A stretch of 64,000 nucleotides of DNA from positions 97,117 through 161,116 of the forward strand of contig KN805444.1 in NCBI GenBank assembly GCA_000818945.1, in the 5' to 3' direction. A program made the position numbers and the translations under genes. Positions 17,779 to 27,654 of the stretch are shown piece after piece (the stretch's first letter is position 1; the number at the start of each line of letters is the position of its first letter). Below the pieces are notes generated by a model. The model was not told the DNA's origin. It ran no database searches and was given only the letters and a program-made list of their open reading frames with translations. Source of the stretch: Schizochytrium sp. CCTCC M209059. Taxonomy: Eukaryota > Sar > Bigyra > Thraustochytrida > Thraustochytriidae.

Positions 17779-19260
17779 CTACAAATGATCAGAGGTCGGT
17801 TCTCGAGAGGGTGTGGGAACAGTCGTTGCGTCAGAATTAGAAGCAGAGTTCTCCTTGCGGATCTCGTTGCCTAACATGCAGGCGCAAAAAGCACTGACGA
17901 AGGAGCATGCCAAAAAGTAGACAAAGGTGTTGGCGTTCTCGAAGTCGGCGCCAAGACGAATGCGGGGTTCCTCCTCCAGTACAGTCTGCACGTACCCGAT
18001 GATAAAGGGTCCGACGCTCATCAAGATGCTAGCGACTGCAACATTAACGCTATAATATTGCACAGAGCCGGGAAAATTTGATGTCGCCACCACGGGCGGC
18101 ACAGAACTAATGCCTCCAAAGCCCAGGCCAACTAGACATGCCGAGGCGTAAGCTCCTGCAAGCGTCGGGCTTGCCGTGAAGACAAGATTGCCAACGAATT
18201 GCGACACAGTCCAAACGGCCAACATGTACGGCCAATTTGCATGCGCATAAACAAAGGTGGTGACGAGGCGGCCGACGAGGACCAGGCACAGGAGCGCAAG
18301 CGTGAGTCGGAATGTAAGAGCATCGATTTCTGCTTCGCCATCCACCAGTGAAGCAGCCAGCGAGCCCACTGACGACAGATAAGTGCCTCCAACGCCAAAA
18401 CCAAAAAATGATGCAATCGACAGGTACCACACGATGCGACTTCTCATATAAGACCACATTGTCGGCGCGGTTTCGGCCGATTCAACGGGAATCGAAACCG
18501 GCACAGCCGTCATGGCCGTGTGAGCATCGACTTCTCGAGGCCCATTGGAAAGCTTCTCATCTGTCTCGTGCGTCTGCGTCTCCTTGGATACAGCTACAAC
18601 ACTTCCATGACTTGCTCCATCGGAACCAACAGGCTGGAAATGACCTCGCTGCATAAAGATGAGGCGAAAAGCGGTGATCACCCCATAGGTGACCAGCAAT
18701 ACAGTGATGTTGTCGACGAGTGAAATGTAGTTGAGCACAAACTGGTAAAGCAAGGTGTACACGACCGAGCCAATGCCGAGCGAGGCTGTCATTGACGCGA
18801 CACCAACACGTCGCTGCGCCTTGTTGGCGGCAAAAATAAAGTTTACCAAACTGAGACTGTGAAATGCAGTGAGGCCGAGACCTGTGCCCCATATCATAAA
18901 CAGGAGACTCACGATGGGGCCGCTTACGGGCTCGCCCGTTGCTTCGGCATGCGTCAAGAGACCGGAAAGAATGGCCAGCGAGATGAGGACCAAACTGCAC
19001 GCCAGAATGTTGGAGGCGCGATCCACTCCAGCGAGGCTCAAGCGTTTGTACGTCCGTGAATAAAATGCGGCAAAGAGGATCGACGATAGACCGTATCCCA
19101 TTTGGATGAGAACACCCGTAATGACAATCTGAGAAGTATCGAGTCCAGCGGCCAAGAGCTTGGTGCTGAGTACGGGATAGGCAAAATTAGTCCCATTCGC
19201 GAACATGGCCAGCGCACATGTCAGGTAGCATGCCCATAACCCCAGAGGGTGCTTCTCCAT
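17779..19260 (-). CDS. MFS transporter, paralogue D
   Basis: 493 residues from ATG at 19260 (MEKHPLGLWACYLTCALAMF); the longer open frame above begins only with GTG. Twelve spans are in two halves joined by a loop of about 65 residues rich in Thr, Glu and Asp. The spans are highly similar to B and C (LLAAGLDTSQIVITGVLIQM, SLAGVDRASNILACSLVL, CLVGLGFGGISSVPPVVATS), but with many replacements and an extra charged tail ending in PTSDHL. It is the first gene of the array in transcription order and faces the A-T-R-R reductase gene across a 1.28-kb divergent spacer. Co-regulation with that gene is an inference from position alone. Confidence 0.92.
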   Translation of the reverse strand: MEKHPLGLWACYLTCALAMFANGTNFAYPVLSTKLLAAGLDTSQIVITGVLIQMGYGLSSILFAAFYSRTYKRLSLAGVDRASNILACSLVLISLAILSGLLTHAEATGEPVSGPIVSLLFMIWGTGLGLTAFHSLSLVNFIFAANKAQRRVGVASMTASLGIGSVVYTLLYQFVLNYISLVDNITVLLVTYGVITAFRLIFMQRGHFQPVGSDGASHGSVVAVSKETQTHETDEKLSNGPREVDAHTAMTAVPVSIPVESAETAPTMWSYMRSRIVWYLSIASFFGFGVGGTYLSSVGSLAASLVDGEAEIDALTFRLTLALLCLVLVGRLVTTFVYAHANWPYMLAVWTVSQFVGNLVFTASPTLAGAYASACLVGLGFGGISSVPPVVATSNFPGSVQYYSVNVAVASILMSVGPFIIGYVQTVLEEEPRIRLGADFENANTFVYFLACSFVSAFCACMLGNEIRKENSASNSDATTVPTPSREPTSDHL

Positions 19261-20538
19261 CGTCCTCTTACTGTCAGCCGCCAGCAAAGCTGGTCTATAC
19301 AGCCTTTCACAAACACGAAGTAGGCCTAGCCACACCCAGAACTACTCGCAACCGACCGGCATGCACGGTGGCCCGCCCGTCAGAAGAGGAGTACGCGGCC
19401 TCGACCTTGGCAGCGCCGCCCGCTTCTCTTCTTCGGGCGCAGCGGCGGCCTCGATCGGGTTATGGATGGCAAAGCACGGACGCTTTGGCATGCAAAGGTT
19501 TCCTTTTGGTGCTCGTCGCTGATGGACTTCCCACCGCAGCCGACAGCGACTACAACTTGCGCGCGCGCACACACTAGGTTGAGGGGTCCCCATGCATACC
19601 CATGGTGTGCACCGGTTTCGCTGGCCGGCGCTCGCTGCGAGTGGTCCCGCCTTATTGACATTAAAGGTTAAAGGTATGTAAGTTGGGCAGTGGCAGCCGC
19701 AGGCATCTCGCAGACGTGGTTAAACCGGCTGGCGGGTCAAGAACATCGTACGTAGAAGCTTTTGCTCGTGGGGTTCTGGGGATATACGAAATATACCTTC
19801 CTTCCCCTGCTGGCTGCACTGCATGCACCTGGCTGATGAGCTGGAGCTAGCGAAGAAGGTGAATGCGAAATGGCCTCACATGTCACGGCAATGTGGCAAT
19901 CGCGATGACGTGTGAACCGAGCGCGGGCGGTACGTGTTCCAGACCTACTTTACAGTATACTTTCACTCTTGCAATGAATGCTGGCCAGCCCCCATCGATG
20001 GCGACAGCGCGAGCGAGCGAGCGGCCGGGCTGTCCGTGCCTCGCACACCTCTTTCCTCGTTCGATGCTCTTTTGAGAAGCCTTGCTTTGCTCTTTGCTTT
20101 GCTTTCCTTCCACGCTTGATTTGTTTCGTCCAGGCCCTGCGGCATGAATAAGGTGGCCGCGCTAGGCCACGATGCTCGTCAACTCCGATCGCGAGAAGGA
20201 CTTTCCTTCTTTCTTTCTTTCATTCTTTCTTTCTCCTTTCTTTCTTTCTCCTTTCGCCCCCTCTGTGAGTTGCTACCCTACCCTGGTACTACGTATACAA
20301 GTATATATATAGTGGTCAAGGCTGCGCCTGCTGGGCCAGACATCGTCGACCCGGCCGGAACAGCAGAGCCGCAAAGCAACTCGGAGCGAGCGAGGATAGC
20401 TTGGCTTGCTTGTACCTTGCTTGGCCTGCGCGCGAGCAGGAGCAGGAGCAGGAGCTGCGGAAGAGGCTGGCCGGCCGGCGCGAGAGGCCGGGTGCGTGAA
20501 GGAAGAGGACGAGGAGGCGCGCAGCAGAGCAAAGCAAG
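19261..20538. promoter_or_regulatory. Divergent promoter region between MFS D and the A-T-R-R gene
   Basis: 1.28 kb between divergent starts. A strong TATA-like run, TATATATATAG, lies at 20302-20312, 237 bp before the plus-strand ATG. TTTGC/CTTTG pentamers occur at about 20081-20110, a CTTTC tract at about 20200-20250, and AGCAAAGCAAG directly abuts the ATG. No coding potential is recognised. Confidence 0.6.
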
Positions 20539-23500
20539 ATGGCTTCGCAGGACGCCGTGCGCGACGAGGATATTGGGCCGTGCCTGCACACGCTCTTTCG
20601 CGAGAGCGCGGCCAAGTACGCCGACCGCGTGGCTGTGCAGAGCGCGAAGAAGAAGATCACGTACAAGGAGCTCGATGAAGCGACCGACCGCCTCGCGAGC
20701 ATGCTCGTGCAGGCTGGCGTCAAGAAGGACTCGTGCGTGGGCATCCTCATGGAGCGCTGCAACGAGTACGCACTTGCCTACATTGCCATCCTCAAGGCCG
20801 GGGGCGCCTACATGCCCATCGACCCAGGATACCCGCAGGGCATGCTCGAGGATGTCCTCACGGACGCCACACCGACCGTCGTCCTCTGCAAGCGCAACTT
20901 CGTGGCGCGCATGCCGGAATCGCAAACCGTGATCCTCCTCGAGCCCGAATGGGAACAGTGTCTTGACGACCTCACGCCCGAGGGTCAAGCTGCTCTTGAC
21001 AATGTCGACAAAACCGATCTGGACGCCCTCGCTTACGTCGTGTACTCGAGCGGTACCACCGGCAAGCCCAAGGGCATTGCCTGCCCGCACCGCGGCGCTG
21101 TCTTCTCCTACAAATGGCGCTTCGAGAACATTCCCTACAACGAGTCCAAGGGACCTGAAGTCGAAGCGTGCAACGTCTTTTTTGTCTGGGAAATGATGCG
21201 CCCTCTGCTGCGCGGCCAGACACTCCTCGTCATTCCGGATGACGTTATTTACGATCCGCCCGCCCTTACGGCCTTCCTGCAGACGAACGGTGTCACGCGC
21301 ATGCTCTTTACCCCGAGTCTGCTCGAAGCTGTCCTCGACTGCAAGTCCATCGAGCCCAAGGAGCTCTTTGGTCGCATGCGCTCGATGACGACCATTATTC
21401 TCTGTGGCGAGGTCGTCACGGTGGCGCTCCAGGAGCGCGTCAAGGCCAATATGCCCTGGGCCGCGCTTTGGAACCTGTACAGCGTGAGTGAGTGCCATGA
21501 CGTCGCAGCGCTCGATCTTGCGGGCGGCGAGTACGGCTCACGCAAGTATTGCCCCGTCGGCAAGCTCTTTGACGGTGTCGAGGCCCACGTCATGGACGAG
21601 TCACTCGCGCCGTGCCCTTTGGGCGAGGTTGGCGAGCTTTACGTGGCAGGCCCCACTCTGGCGCGCGGATACCTGAACCGCGATGAGCTCAACCGGCAGC
21701 GCTTCCCCGTCGTTGACGGCAAGCGCCTGTACAAGACCGGAGACCGCGCGCGCGTGCTCCCGAACCGCGAGCTAGAGATTCTCGGCCGTTGCGACTCCAT
21801 GGTCAAGGTTCGCGGCTACTCTGTCGAATTGCGTGCCATCGAAGCCGCCATTATGACCCTCGACACGCTCGTGAGCTCGTGCGTCGTCGTTGTGCAGGGA
21901 GAGGAGGGTGAGGACAAGTTTGTCATTGCTTACGTCGTCCTCCGAACCACCGCCGAGGCGACCTGCCGTAATGTCCGCCTCGCGCTCAAGGCCAAGCTTC
22001 CGCACTACATGGTCCCCGCCTTTGTCATCGACCTCGAAGAGCTTCCGACGCACGAGGTTAGTGGCAAGCTCGACAAGAAGAGCCTTCCGCCCGTGGATCT
22101 CGCCACGGGCCAGCTCGCTGGCCGCAACCGCAGCATGAGCACCGAGAACGACGTCACGCTCCCGCGGTCCACGCTCGAATTTGAGCTGCACAAAATTTGG
22201 TGCAATGTCATGAACATGCGTCAGATCGACATTGTCTTTGACTCCTTCTTTGACATTGGCGGCCACTCGCTCTTGGCAGCGCGCCTCGTGCAGCAAATCA
22301 AGTCCGACCTCGGCCACGATGTCGGCGTCGTCGAGCTCTTTGCCAACTCGACCATCGAGGCGCTTGCCGAATTCATTGAGCGCAAGCCCTCGCTCGAGCA
22401 CGCCGGCTCGTCGGGTTCGGTTGTCAGCGCCGTCACGCCCAAGCACAAGAAGCTCGACCTTAACGCAGAAGTCGACGTCTTCGACGCCAGCAAGGCCATC
22501 AACGATATTGCCATGCGCGCCTTTTGGCGCTCGACCCACTTTGCCCAGGTCCGCGCTCGCGCCGTCCTGGTCACGGGTGTAACGGGCTTTCTCGGCAGCT
22601 TTATCCTTGCCGAGCTGCTCCGCAACGACGACATCGACGTCGTATACTGCGTTGTGCGCGCGGCGACTCCAAAGGAAGGCGCGGAACGAGTCATCAAGAC
22701 GCTCAAGGACCGCGACATGTGGAACCCGGAGGACCGGGACCGCATCCAGGTATTTGCCGGTGACGCCTCGCTGCATCACATGGGGCTTGATGACGACGAC
22801 TATGCCGTACTCAGCACTGGAGTCGACGTTGTCGTCCATTGCGCTGCCATTGTTAACCTCGTCTACCCGTACGAGGGTCTGCGCGCGGCCAACGTCATTG
22901 GCACACGCAACGTCATCGAGTTCGCGCTGCATGGCAAGGTCAAGAAGCTCGCGTACATCTCCACGGATGGTGTCTTTCCTGATGGCATGAAGAACTGCAA
23001 GGAAGATGCCGACCTTGACTCGTTTACCGAGAAGCTTGGCAATGGGTACGCGCAAAGCAAGTGGGTCGCAGAGAAGCTTGTTCGCCGTGCCATGGACCGT
23101 GGTCTTCCCGCCATCGTTTTCCGTCCGGGTAACCTCGGTGGCGTCGGATCGGTGTGGAACCCCTCGGATCTCAACTTTCTTGTGCTTACGGGCTGCATCG
23201 AGGTCGGAGCCACCCCCAACGTGCCTGGTTGGTGCATGGAGATGACCCCGGTCGACTTTGCGTCGCAGGCGATTGTCAAGATCATTCAGGACAAGGAGTC
23301 CCTCGGCGAGACCTTTCACGTGACGAACTTTGGCAACTGTCTCGAGGCCAATGCTTACTTTGACGCTCTGCGTAACGTGGGCTACGGCCTTGAGTCCTGC
23401 TCTCTCGAGTCGTGGCGTGCCAAGGTGCTCCGTTCCTCAAGCCCGACCACGGAGAAGCTTCGCAACGCTCTGCTCGGTGGCGCCGCCGACACGGAAGCCT

Positions 23501-24408
23501 CGCTCGCCGATCTTGCGACATTTGACAACAGCAACTTTGCCAAGTACTGCAAGCAATACGGCATGGTGATTCCCAAGATTACGACGACTCTCATGCATGA
23601 GTATGTGGAGGCGTGGCAAAAGGCTGGCCTCGTGTCCGAGCCTGAAACCTTTTACGGCCGCCCACTCACGGGCAAGGTCGCCGTGATCACTGGCGCTTCG
23701 TCGGGTATCGGGGCTGCCATCGCGCGTGCCCTCAGCAAGGCAGGCGCCAAGGTCGGGATTGGTGGTCGTCGCCTCGAGCGCCTGCAGGCTCTCGCGGACG
23801 AGATGAAGGCGAGCTCTGGCGGCCAAGTGTTTCCCTTCCAGGTCGACGTTACGAACCGCGAACAGGTTGGCAGCTTTTTCAAGGCATGTGAGGCCGAGCT
23901 CGGCCCCGCAGACATCTTTGTCAACAACGCCGGCGTCATGCACTACACACGCATCGAGCATCTCAAGGAGGATCAGTGGCACAAGGAAGTTGACGTCAAC
24001 TGTAAGGGTCTTCTCAACTGCACCGCCGCAGCGCTCCCTTCCATGTTGGCTCGCGGCAAGGGGCACATTGTGGCCACCTCTTCGGACGCCGGCCGCAAGG
24101 TCTTTCCGGGCCTCGGTGTCTACTCTGCGTCGAAGATGTTTGTCGAGGGATTTTGCCAGGCGCTCCGTCTCGAGAATTGCGACAAGGGCATCAAGGTGAC
24201 GACGATTCAGCCTGGCGACTGTAGGACGGAGCTGCCTGCGCTCACTACCGACGAGACTGCTCGTTCCGAGTTTGCGCAGAGCTCGCAGGACCGGGATGTC
24301 TGGCTTGATCCCGAGGATGTGGCGCGCGCTGTGGTCTTCGCGGTGTCCTCCCCTGCGCACGTTGGCATCAACGAGGTTCTCATTGAGCCGCGCGGTGCCC
24401 CGGCATAA
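20539..24408 (+). CDS. NRPS-like A-T-R-R carboxylic acid reductase (glycine betaine reductase-like)
   Basis: 1289 residues, no intron. Domain order: adenylation (about 10-525), thiolation (GGHSLL, phosphopantetheine Ser577), thioester reductase R1 (TGVTGFLG at about 678-685, catalytic Y837/K841), then a classical SDR R2 (TGASSGIG from 1051, NNAG, Y1195/K1199). Adenylation cores are intact: SSGTTGKPKG, KTGDRARVLPNRELEILGR, KVRGYSVEL, and a C-terminal SGK lysine. The usual FDxSVWE step reads NVFFVWE, so the Asp that binds an alpha-amino group is Val213 and the substrate is probably not an ordinary amino acid. In fungi the same four-domain enzyme (ATRR) reduces glycine betaine through its aldehyde to choline with ATP and NADPH; that function is inferred here from architecture and the missing Asp. 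A poly(A) signal overlaps the stop. Confidence 0.9.
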   Translation: MASQDAVRDEDIGPCLHTLFRESAAKYADRVAVQSAKKKITYKELDEATDRLASMLVQAGVKKDSCVGILMERCNEYALAYIAILKAGGAYMPIDPGYPQGMLEDVLTDATPTVVLCKRNFVARMPESQTVILLEPEWEQCLDDLTPEGQAALDNVDKTDLDALAYVVYSSGTTGKPKGIACPHRGAVFSYKWRFENIPYNESKGPEVEACNVFFVWEMMRPLLRGQTLLVIPDDVIYDPPALTAFLQTNGVTRMLFTPSLLEAVLDCKSIEPKELFGRMRSMTTIILCGEVVTVALQERVKANMPWAALWNLYSVSECHDVAALDLAGGEYGSRKYCPVGKLFDGVEAHVMDESLAPCPLGEVGELYVAGPTLARGYLNRDELNRQRFPVVDGKRLYKTGDRARVLPNRELEILGRCDSMVKVRGYSVELRAIEAAIMTLDTLVSSCVVVVQGEEGEDKFVIAYVVLRTTAEATCRNVRLALKAKLPHYMVPAFVIDLEELPTHEVSGKLDKKSLPPVDLATGQLAGRNRSMSTENDVTLPRSTLEFELHKIWCNVMNMRQIDIVFDSFFDIGGHSLLAARLVQQIKSDLGHDVGVVELFANSTIEALAEFIERKPSLEHAGSSGSVVSAVTPKHKKLDLNAEVDVFDASKAINDIAMRAFWRSTHFAQVRARAVLVTGVTGFLGSFILAELLRNDDIDVVYCVVRAATPKEGAERVIKTLKDRDMWNPEDRDRIQVFAGDASLHHMGLDDDDYAVLSTGVDVVVHCAAIVNLVYPYEGLRAANVIGTRNVIEFALHGKVKKLAYISTDGVFPDGMKNCKEDADLDSFTEKLGNGYAQSKWVAEKLVRRAMDRGLPAIVFRPGNLGGVGSVWNPSDLNFLVLTGCIEVGATPNVPGWCMEMTPVDFASQAIVKIIQDKESLGETFHVTNFGNCLEANAYFDALRNVGYGLESCSLESWRAKVLRSSSPTTEKLRNALLGGAADTEASLADLATFDNSNFAKYCKQYGMVIPKITTTLMHEYVEAWQKAGLVSEPETFYGRPLTGKVAVITGASSGIGAAIARALSKAGAKVGIGGRRLERLQALADEMKASSGGQVFPFQVDVTNREQVGSFFKACEAELGPADIFVNNAGVMHYTRIEHLKEDQWHKEVDVNCKGLLNCTAAALPSMLARGKGHIVATSSDAGRKVFPGLGVYSASKMFVEGFCQALRLENCDKGIKVTTIQPGDCRTELPALTTDETARSEFAQSSQDRDVWLDPEDVARAVVFAVSSPAHVGINEVLIEPRGAPA

Positions 24409-24412
24409 TAAA
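24407..24412 (+). terminator. AATAAA polyadenylation signal overlapping the stop codon
   Basis: AATAAA spans the last two bases of the TAA stop of the A-T-R-R gene and the next four, implying a very short 3' UTR if used. Confidence 0.5.
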
Positions 24413-24464
24413 ACTCTTCACAGAATACATTAAGCTATCGGTCGGTTTGTCCCTATCCTGTGGA

Positions 24465-24495
<31 letters not shown>

Positions 24496-25005
24496 AAAGA
24501 AGAAAGAACTAAAACAAGAAAAAGAGAAGACATAGCAGTAGAACGCGCGCAAATGCGCAATTGAGCAAATCATCTTTATCGAAATAAACCGTGATTCGCA
24601 GTCAATTAGAGAATGGGCTTGCGTTCCGGTCGTACATACTTTGAGAGTCTGGCAGCCAACCACACTTGCTTTGTTTGAAAAGACGCATGGAGATTACTTG
24701 AGTTGGTGAGGTAGACTGGCATACACAAAGCGGGAGAAAGAGAGAGAGACGGGCAGTGTGCGCTTGGGCCCCAAAAGTCGGGCGCGTTGCATTCCGACTT
24801 GCATACACGATGCTGGCCAAAGCGTCGTTGGCATGGTTGACAACTGCTTCAGCCAACGAGTTCTTTCTGCTTTTCGGTTCGGAAATTTAATCCTGATCTT
24901 GTGCTGTAATTGTTGTTGTTGTTGTTGTTGTGGTGGTGGTGGTAGTGGTAAACTTTGTCTTGGCTTCATTTGTTTTCTTCTTCTTCTTCTTCTTCTTCTT
25001 CCTTT
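24409..25005. other. Convergent spacer with simple repeats
   Basis: About 600 bp between the stops of the A-T-R-R and CKS1 genes. It holds (GA)n at 24465-24492, (TGT)n passing into (GGT)n at 24910-24950, and (TTC)n at 24975-25001. No gene is seen. Confidence 0.7.
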
Positions 25006-25541
25006 TTACTCGGAAACCTCGGCGTCGCTCATCACAGGACCAAACTCGCGCTCATATGCCTCGCGCTCCTCCTTAGCAAGCGCAGGGTTTACAAGACCGG
25101 TTGACGGGTCCGTGCCAATAGGTCGGCGGAAGAGAAGAATGTGCTGCTCAGGCTTATGGATCGCATAGTGCTTCCAGCCACGCTACGCATGTACCATGAA
25201 TGGCCCAGCAAGGCGATTTCGTGGAACGCTGTTAGCCCTCGATGGGCCGATGGGTTTATTATTCACTCCTGGCATCTTCGATAACTTACGCTCTGCTGAA
25301 TGTGGTATCCACGCCATTCGTGCTCCTCCAAGAGACGGTCCTTGGGGAAATGCTTGGCGATCTCCTTGGGGCAGATTACATGTCTGTAGCTGTCTGTGTA
25401 CATCCCAGCAGCTCACGTTCGCTCCTGTCGTCAGTTTCTCAAGGTTTCTCTACGTGCATAGGCAAAGAACATAAGAAACGTACAGATACCATCGGTGTAC
25501 CGGTCGCTGTACTCGATGCGCGAGGCCACGTCGTGGGGCAT
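25006..25541 (-). CDS. CKS1: Cyclin-dependent kinases regulatory subunit (Cks1/Suc1), three exons
   Basis: Spliced gene on the minus strand: exon 1 25541-25490, exon 2 25393-25290, exon 3 25182-25006. Joining them gives 110 residues. Exon 1 begins MPHDVASRIEYSDRYTD; exon 2 supplies YRHVICPKEIAKHFPKDRLL and EHEWRGYHIQQS; exon 3 supplies RGWKHYAIHKPEQHILLFRR and a 35-residue charged tail. The order and spacing reproduce the whole Cks fold: YRHV with the anion-binding Arg, EWR, QQSxGW, and the HxPEPHILLFRR-type strand (here HKPEQHILLFRRP). Cks proteins bind Cdk1/2 and read phosphothreonines on Cdk substrates. The Pro of the usual PEPH hinge is Gln (PEQH), which may alter beta-hinge exchange. Both introns are GT-AG and about 100 bp. 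The C-terminal tail is longer than in animal Cks. Confidence 0.95.
25183..25289 (-). other. CKS1 intron 2
   Basis: 107 bp, donor GTAAGT and acceptor GCGTAG, lying between codons. It contains in-frame stops, so splicing is needed. Confidence 0.9.
25394..25489 (-). other. CKS1 intron 1
   Basis: 96 bp, donor GTATCT and acceptor ACACAG. It splits an Asp codon after its first base; removing it joins RYTD to the serine before YRHV. Confidence 0.85.
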
Positions 25542-27093
25542 CTTTCCGATTCTGTGATGTGCTGTGTTGTGCTGTGTTGTGCTGTGCTGTGACGCGATGT
25601 GACGGACGGCGGCAGTTAGCAGCCCTTTTGGCGTCTGCGACTTTGTCTCATTTCTCCGTCAGTTTCCCGCCAACTACCTCGCTCGCCGGCGCGACGCGTC
25701 TCCCCAGCACGCCCATTCTCCCGTCCCGCTCTCCTCCTCGCCGCGCACGTGCGCTGCGCGCTCACCAGCGCTGCGCCGCGGCTGCCGTGGCTGCCGCGCT
25801 CGCCGCGTGCGTTTCGCCAATGTCGGCCATTCTCCTCTCCGGCCATGGTCCCGAGACCCGCTGCCGGGCGCGCGCGGGGGGCGCGGGCGGCGCGGGGGCG
25901 TCTGCGCCGCGCCGCGCCGCGCTCTCTCTCGCGCGCGCGCCGCTGGATCACTCGCTCACTCACTCGCTCGCGCGGTCGTCGTCGCTCTCGTTGCGGGTCT
26001 GCTATGCTGTTCTGCTTGCTCTCTCTCGCAGTTATTTACTATGGACGTGCTCGTGGCGATCGCGCCATGCCCGATACCGACGCGCCAAAACCCGCACAGC
26101 CTCGGCTCCAGCGCGGGGAAACTCGCGAAACCCGGCCCTGCGGACGGACGTGCGCGCAGGCGGGCAGCGGCGGCGCTCTCTCGCGCGTACTGCTCCCGGG
26201 CTCGGCGTCCCAGAGGCGGCGCCCGTTTCGAGGGAGGTTTCGAAGGATGCGCGGCGTCCTGTACGCAGGGCCCACCTGGGGGAGAAAGCGGGGAAGAGGC
26301 AGGGAGGATCCGGGTCTGGTGAGGGGAGCACGGGACTTTTGGGCGTGCGTTTGGGAGGCTTAACGTAGGTTCGAGTGAGGGTATGGGCGGGGAGGACGGC
26401 TTTGGACGGGAGGAAATGGCCGTGCGTTGCTGCGCTGCGTTGCTCATAAGAATGATTGCTTTAGGTTTGAGGAGCTGGTCGTTTCGTTTTGCCGTGCATC
26501 ATCCCATGTTTCTCTAAAAGTCTCAAACGTCCTTCCTTCGCAACTTAATTATATCGCAACCGCTTCACGCTGCTGCTGACAATCTTGTTCATGAAAACTC
26601 AAAACTCAAAACACGGCCTTCAAGATTCCCAAATCCCCCCAAAATAACTTGTTCGCTCACTCACTTCCGGCATCGATCCCCAGGTAGATAGACCTCTCTA
26701 CTTGCAAGCCTCGACCTCCATCTCCTAACTCACCGACCTCTCGTCGCCACAATCGCAGATAAAGATGCAGATGCAGCTGCAGATGCATTCGAGCAAGCGA
26801 AGCGGCCATGCATCCCTGCAGAAACTCCATGTACACCTCCCTCCCCGGCCCTCGTCATCCACCGCCAGCTCGCTTCTCGTTCGTCCTCCATCTCCGGCGA
26901 GAGGCGAAGCGGCCTATCCCCGCGCGGCGACGCGTCCGCGCCCCCTTGGGCCTCTTTCGCGCCGCGCTGCGCGACCATAAAAGAAACAACTCCAAGCGCG
27001 CAGCGCAGCGCATCGCGAGCGCGAGGACTTGGCGTACGCGAGCGAGGCCGGCGAGGGCGGCGTACGCGAGCGGGCGCGGGCCCGGCAGCGAGG
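25542..27093. promoter_or_regulatory. Divergent spacer between CKS1 and mS33
   Basis: 1.55 kb. A TGCTG/TGTTG pentamer tract (25554-25600) starts about 15 bp from the CKS1 ATG. Then come very GC-rich low-complexity DNA to about 26400, an AT-richer stretch (26450-26760), and a GCGCA-rich part close to the mS33 start. ORFs are Arg/Ala-rich without recognisable domains. A plausible acceptor (CTCTCTCGCAG at about 26020-26031) exists, but no supported exon follows. Confidence 0.5.
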
Positions 27094-27654
27094 ATGCTCG
27101 CCGCGTCGCGAGCGCGCGCGGCACTGGCGCCTGCGGCGGCGGCGGTGCAGCAGCAGCAGCAGCAGGGCTTGCGGATGGCGGCGCCGCGGCTGCAGGCCGT
27201 GCGCCACTTCGCGATGGCGGGCACCGTGAAGCGGCACGTCAAGACGCGCATGAAGCGCGAGGGACAGGTGATCGGCGACGTCTCCGGCGCGCCCACCGTC
27301 TCGCGGGAAGAGGACATCTTTGACGCGCAAAAGGCGCTCTTCGGGTACCGCGAGCCGTACTCGGGCGCGAATATGGACAGGAAGGAGGAGCGCTGGGTCA
27401 AGCGCGTGGAGGCGCACCGCGTCTGGTACCCACCCACGCTGGAGGAATTCAAGCAGTCTGTACGCTTTGATCTCAAGCGCCAGCGCGCGAAGCTCCGCGA
27501 AGTTGAGGGCTCCGAGGAGGACCTCGCCGCCATCAATGAGCTTCTTGCCGTCTTCCGATGGACCCCGGCGCAGATCCAGAGGAGACACCGACTCACCGTG
27601 CTCAAGCGCCGCGGTAAGGGCCCTCCCAAAAAGGGCCAGGGCAAGCGCAAATAA
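27094..27654 (+). CDS. MRPS33: Mitochondrial small ribosomal subunit protein mS33
   Basis: 186 residues. The N-terminal 40 residues are Ala/Arg/Gln-rich (MLAASRARAALAPAAAAVQQ), as expected for mitochondrial import. The core matches mS33: ALFGYREPYSG at the RLFGEV position, WYPPTLEEFKQSVRFDLKR at the WYP...LMxTLRxLGL position, and the basic C-terminus RRGKGPPKKGQGKRK, which is the family's hallmark (RGKGKPKKGEGKR). The chain is longer than animal mS33 (about 106 residues) because of the presequence and an insertion before the last helix. It acts in the head of the mitoribosomal small subunit. It converges with the RME-8 gene, with only 220 bp between the stops. Confidence 0.85.
   Translation: MLAASRARAALAPAAAAVQQQQQQGLRMAAPRLQAVRHFAMAGTVKRHVKTRMKREGQVIGDVSGAPTVSREEDIFDAQKALFGYREPYSGANMDRKEERWVKRVEAHRVWYPPTLEEFKQSVRFDLKRQRAKLREVEGSEEDLAAINELLAVFRWTPAQIQRRHRLTVLKRRGKGPPKKGQGKRK

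Noticed and set aside
21772..23319. A 515-codon frame antisense to the A-T-R-R gene.
   Set aside because: Mirror of high-GC coding sequence; the sense strand carries every conserved motif.
26041..26322. Short frame after a CTCTCTCGCAG acceptor-like site (MDVLVAIAPC...).
   Set aside because: No upstream exon could be matched and the protein is low complexity.
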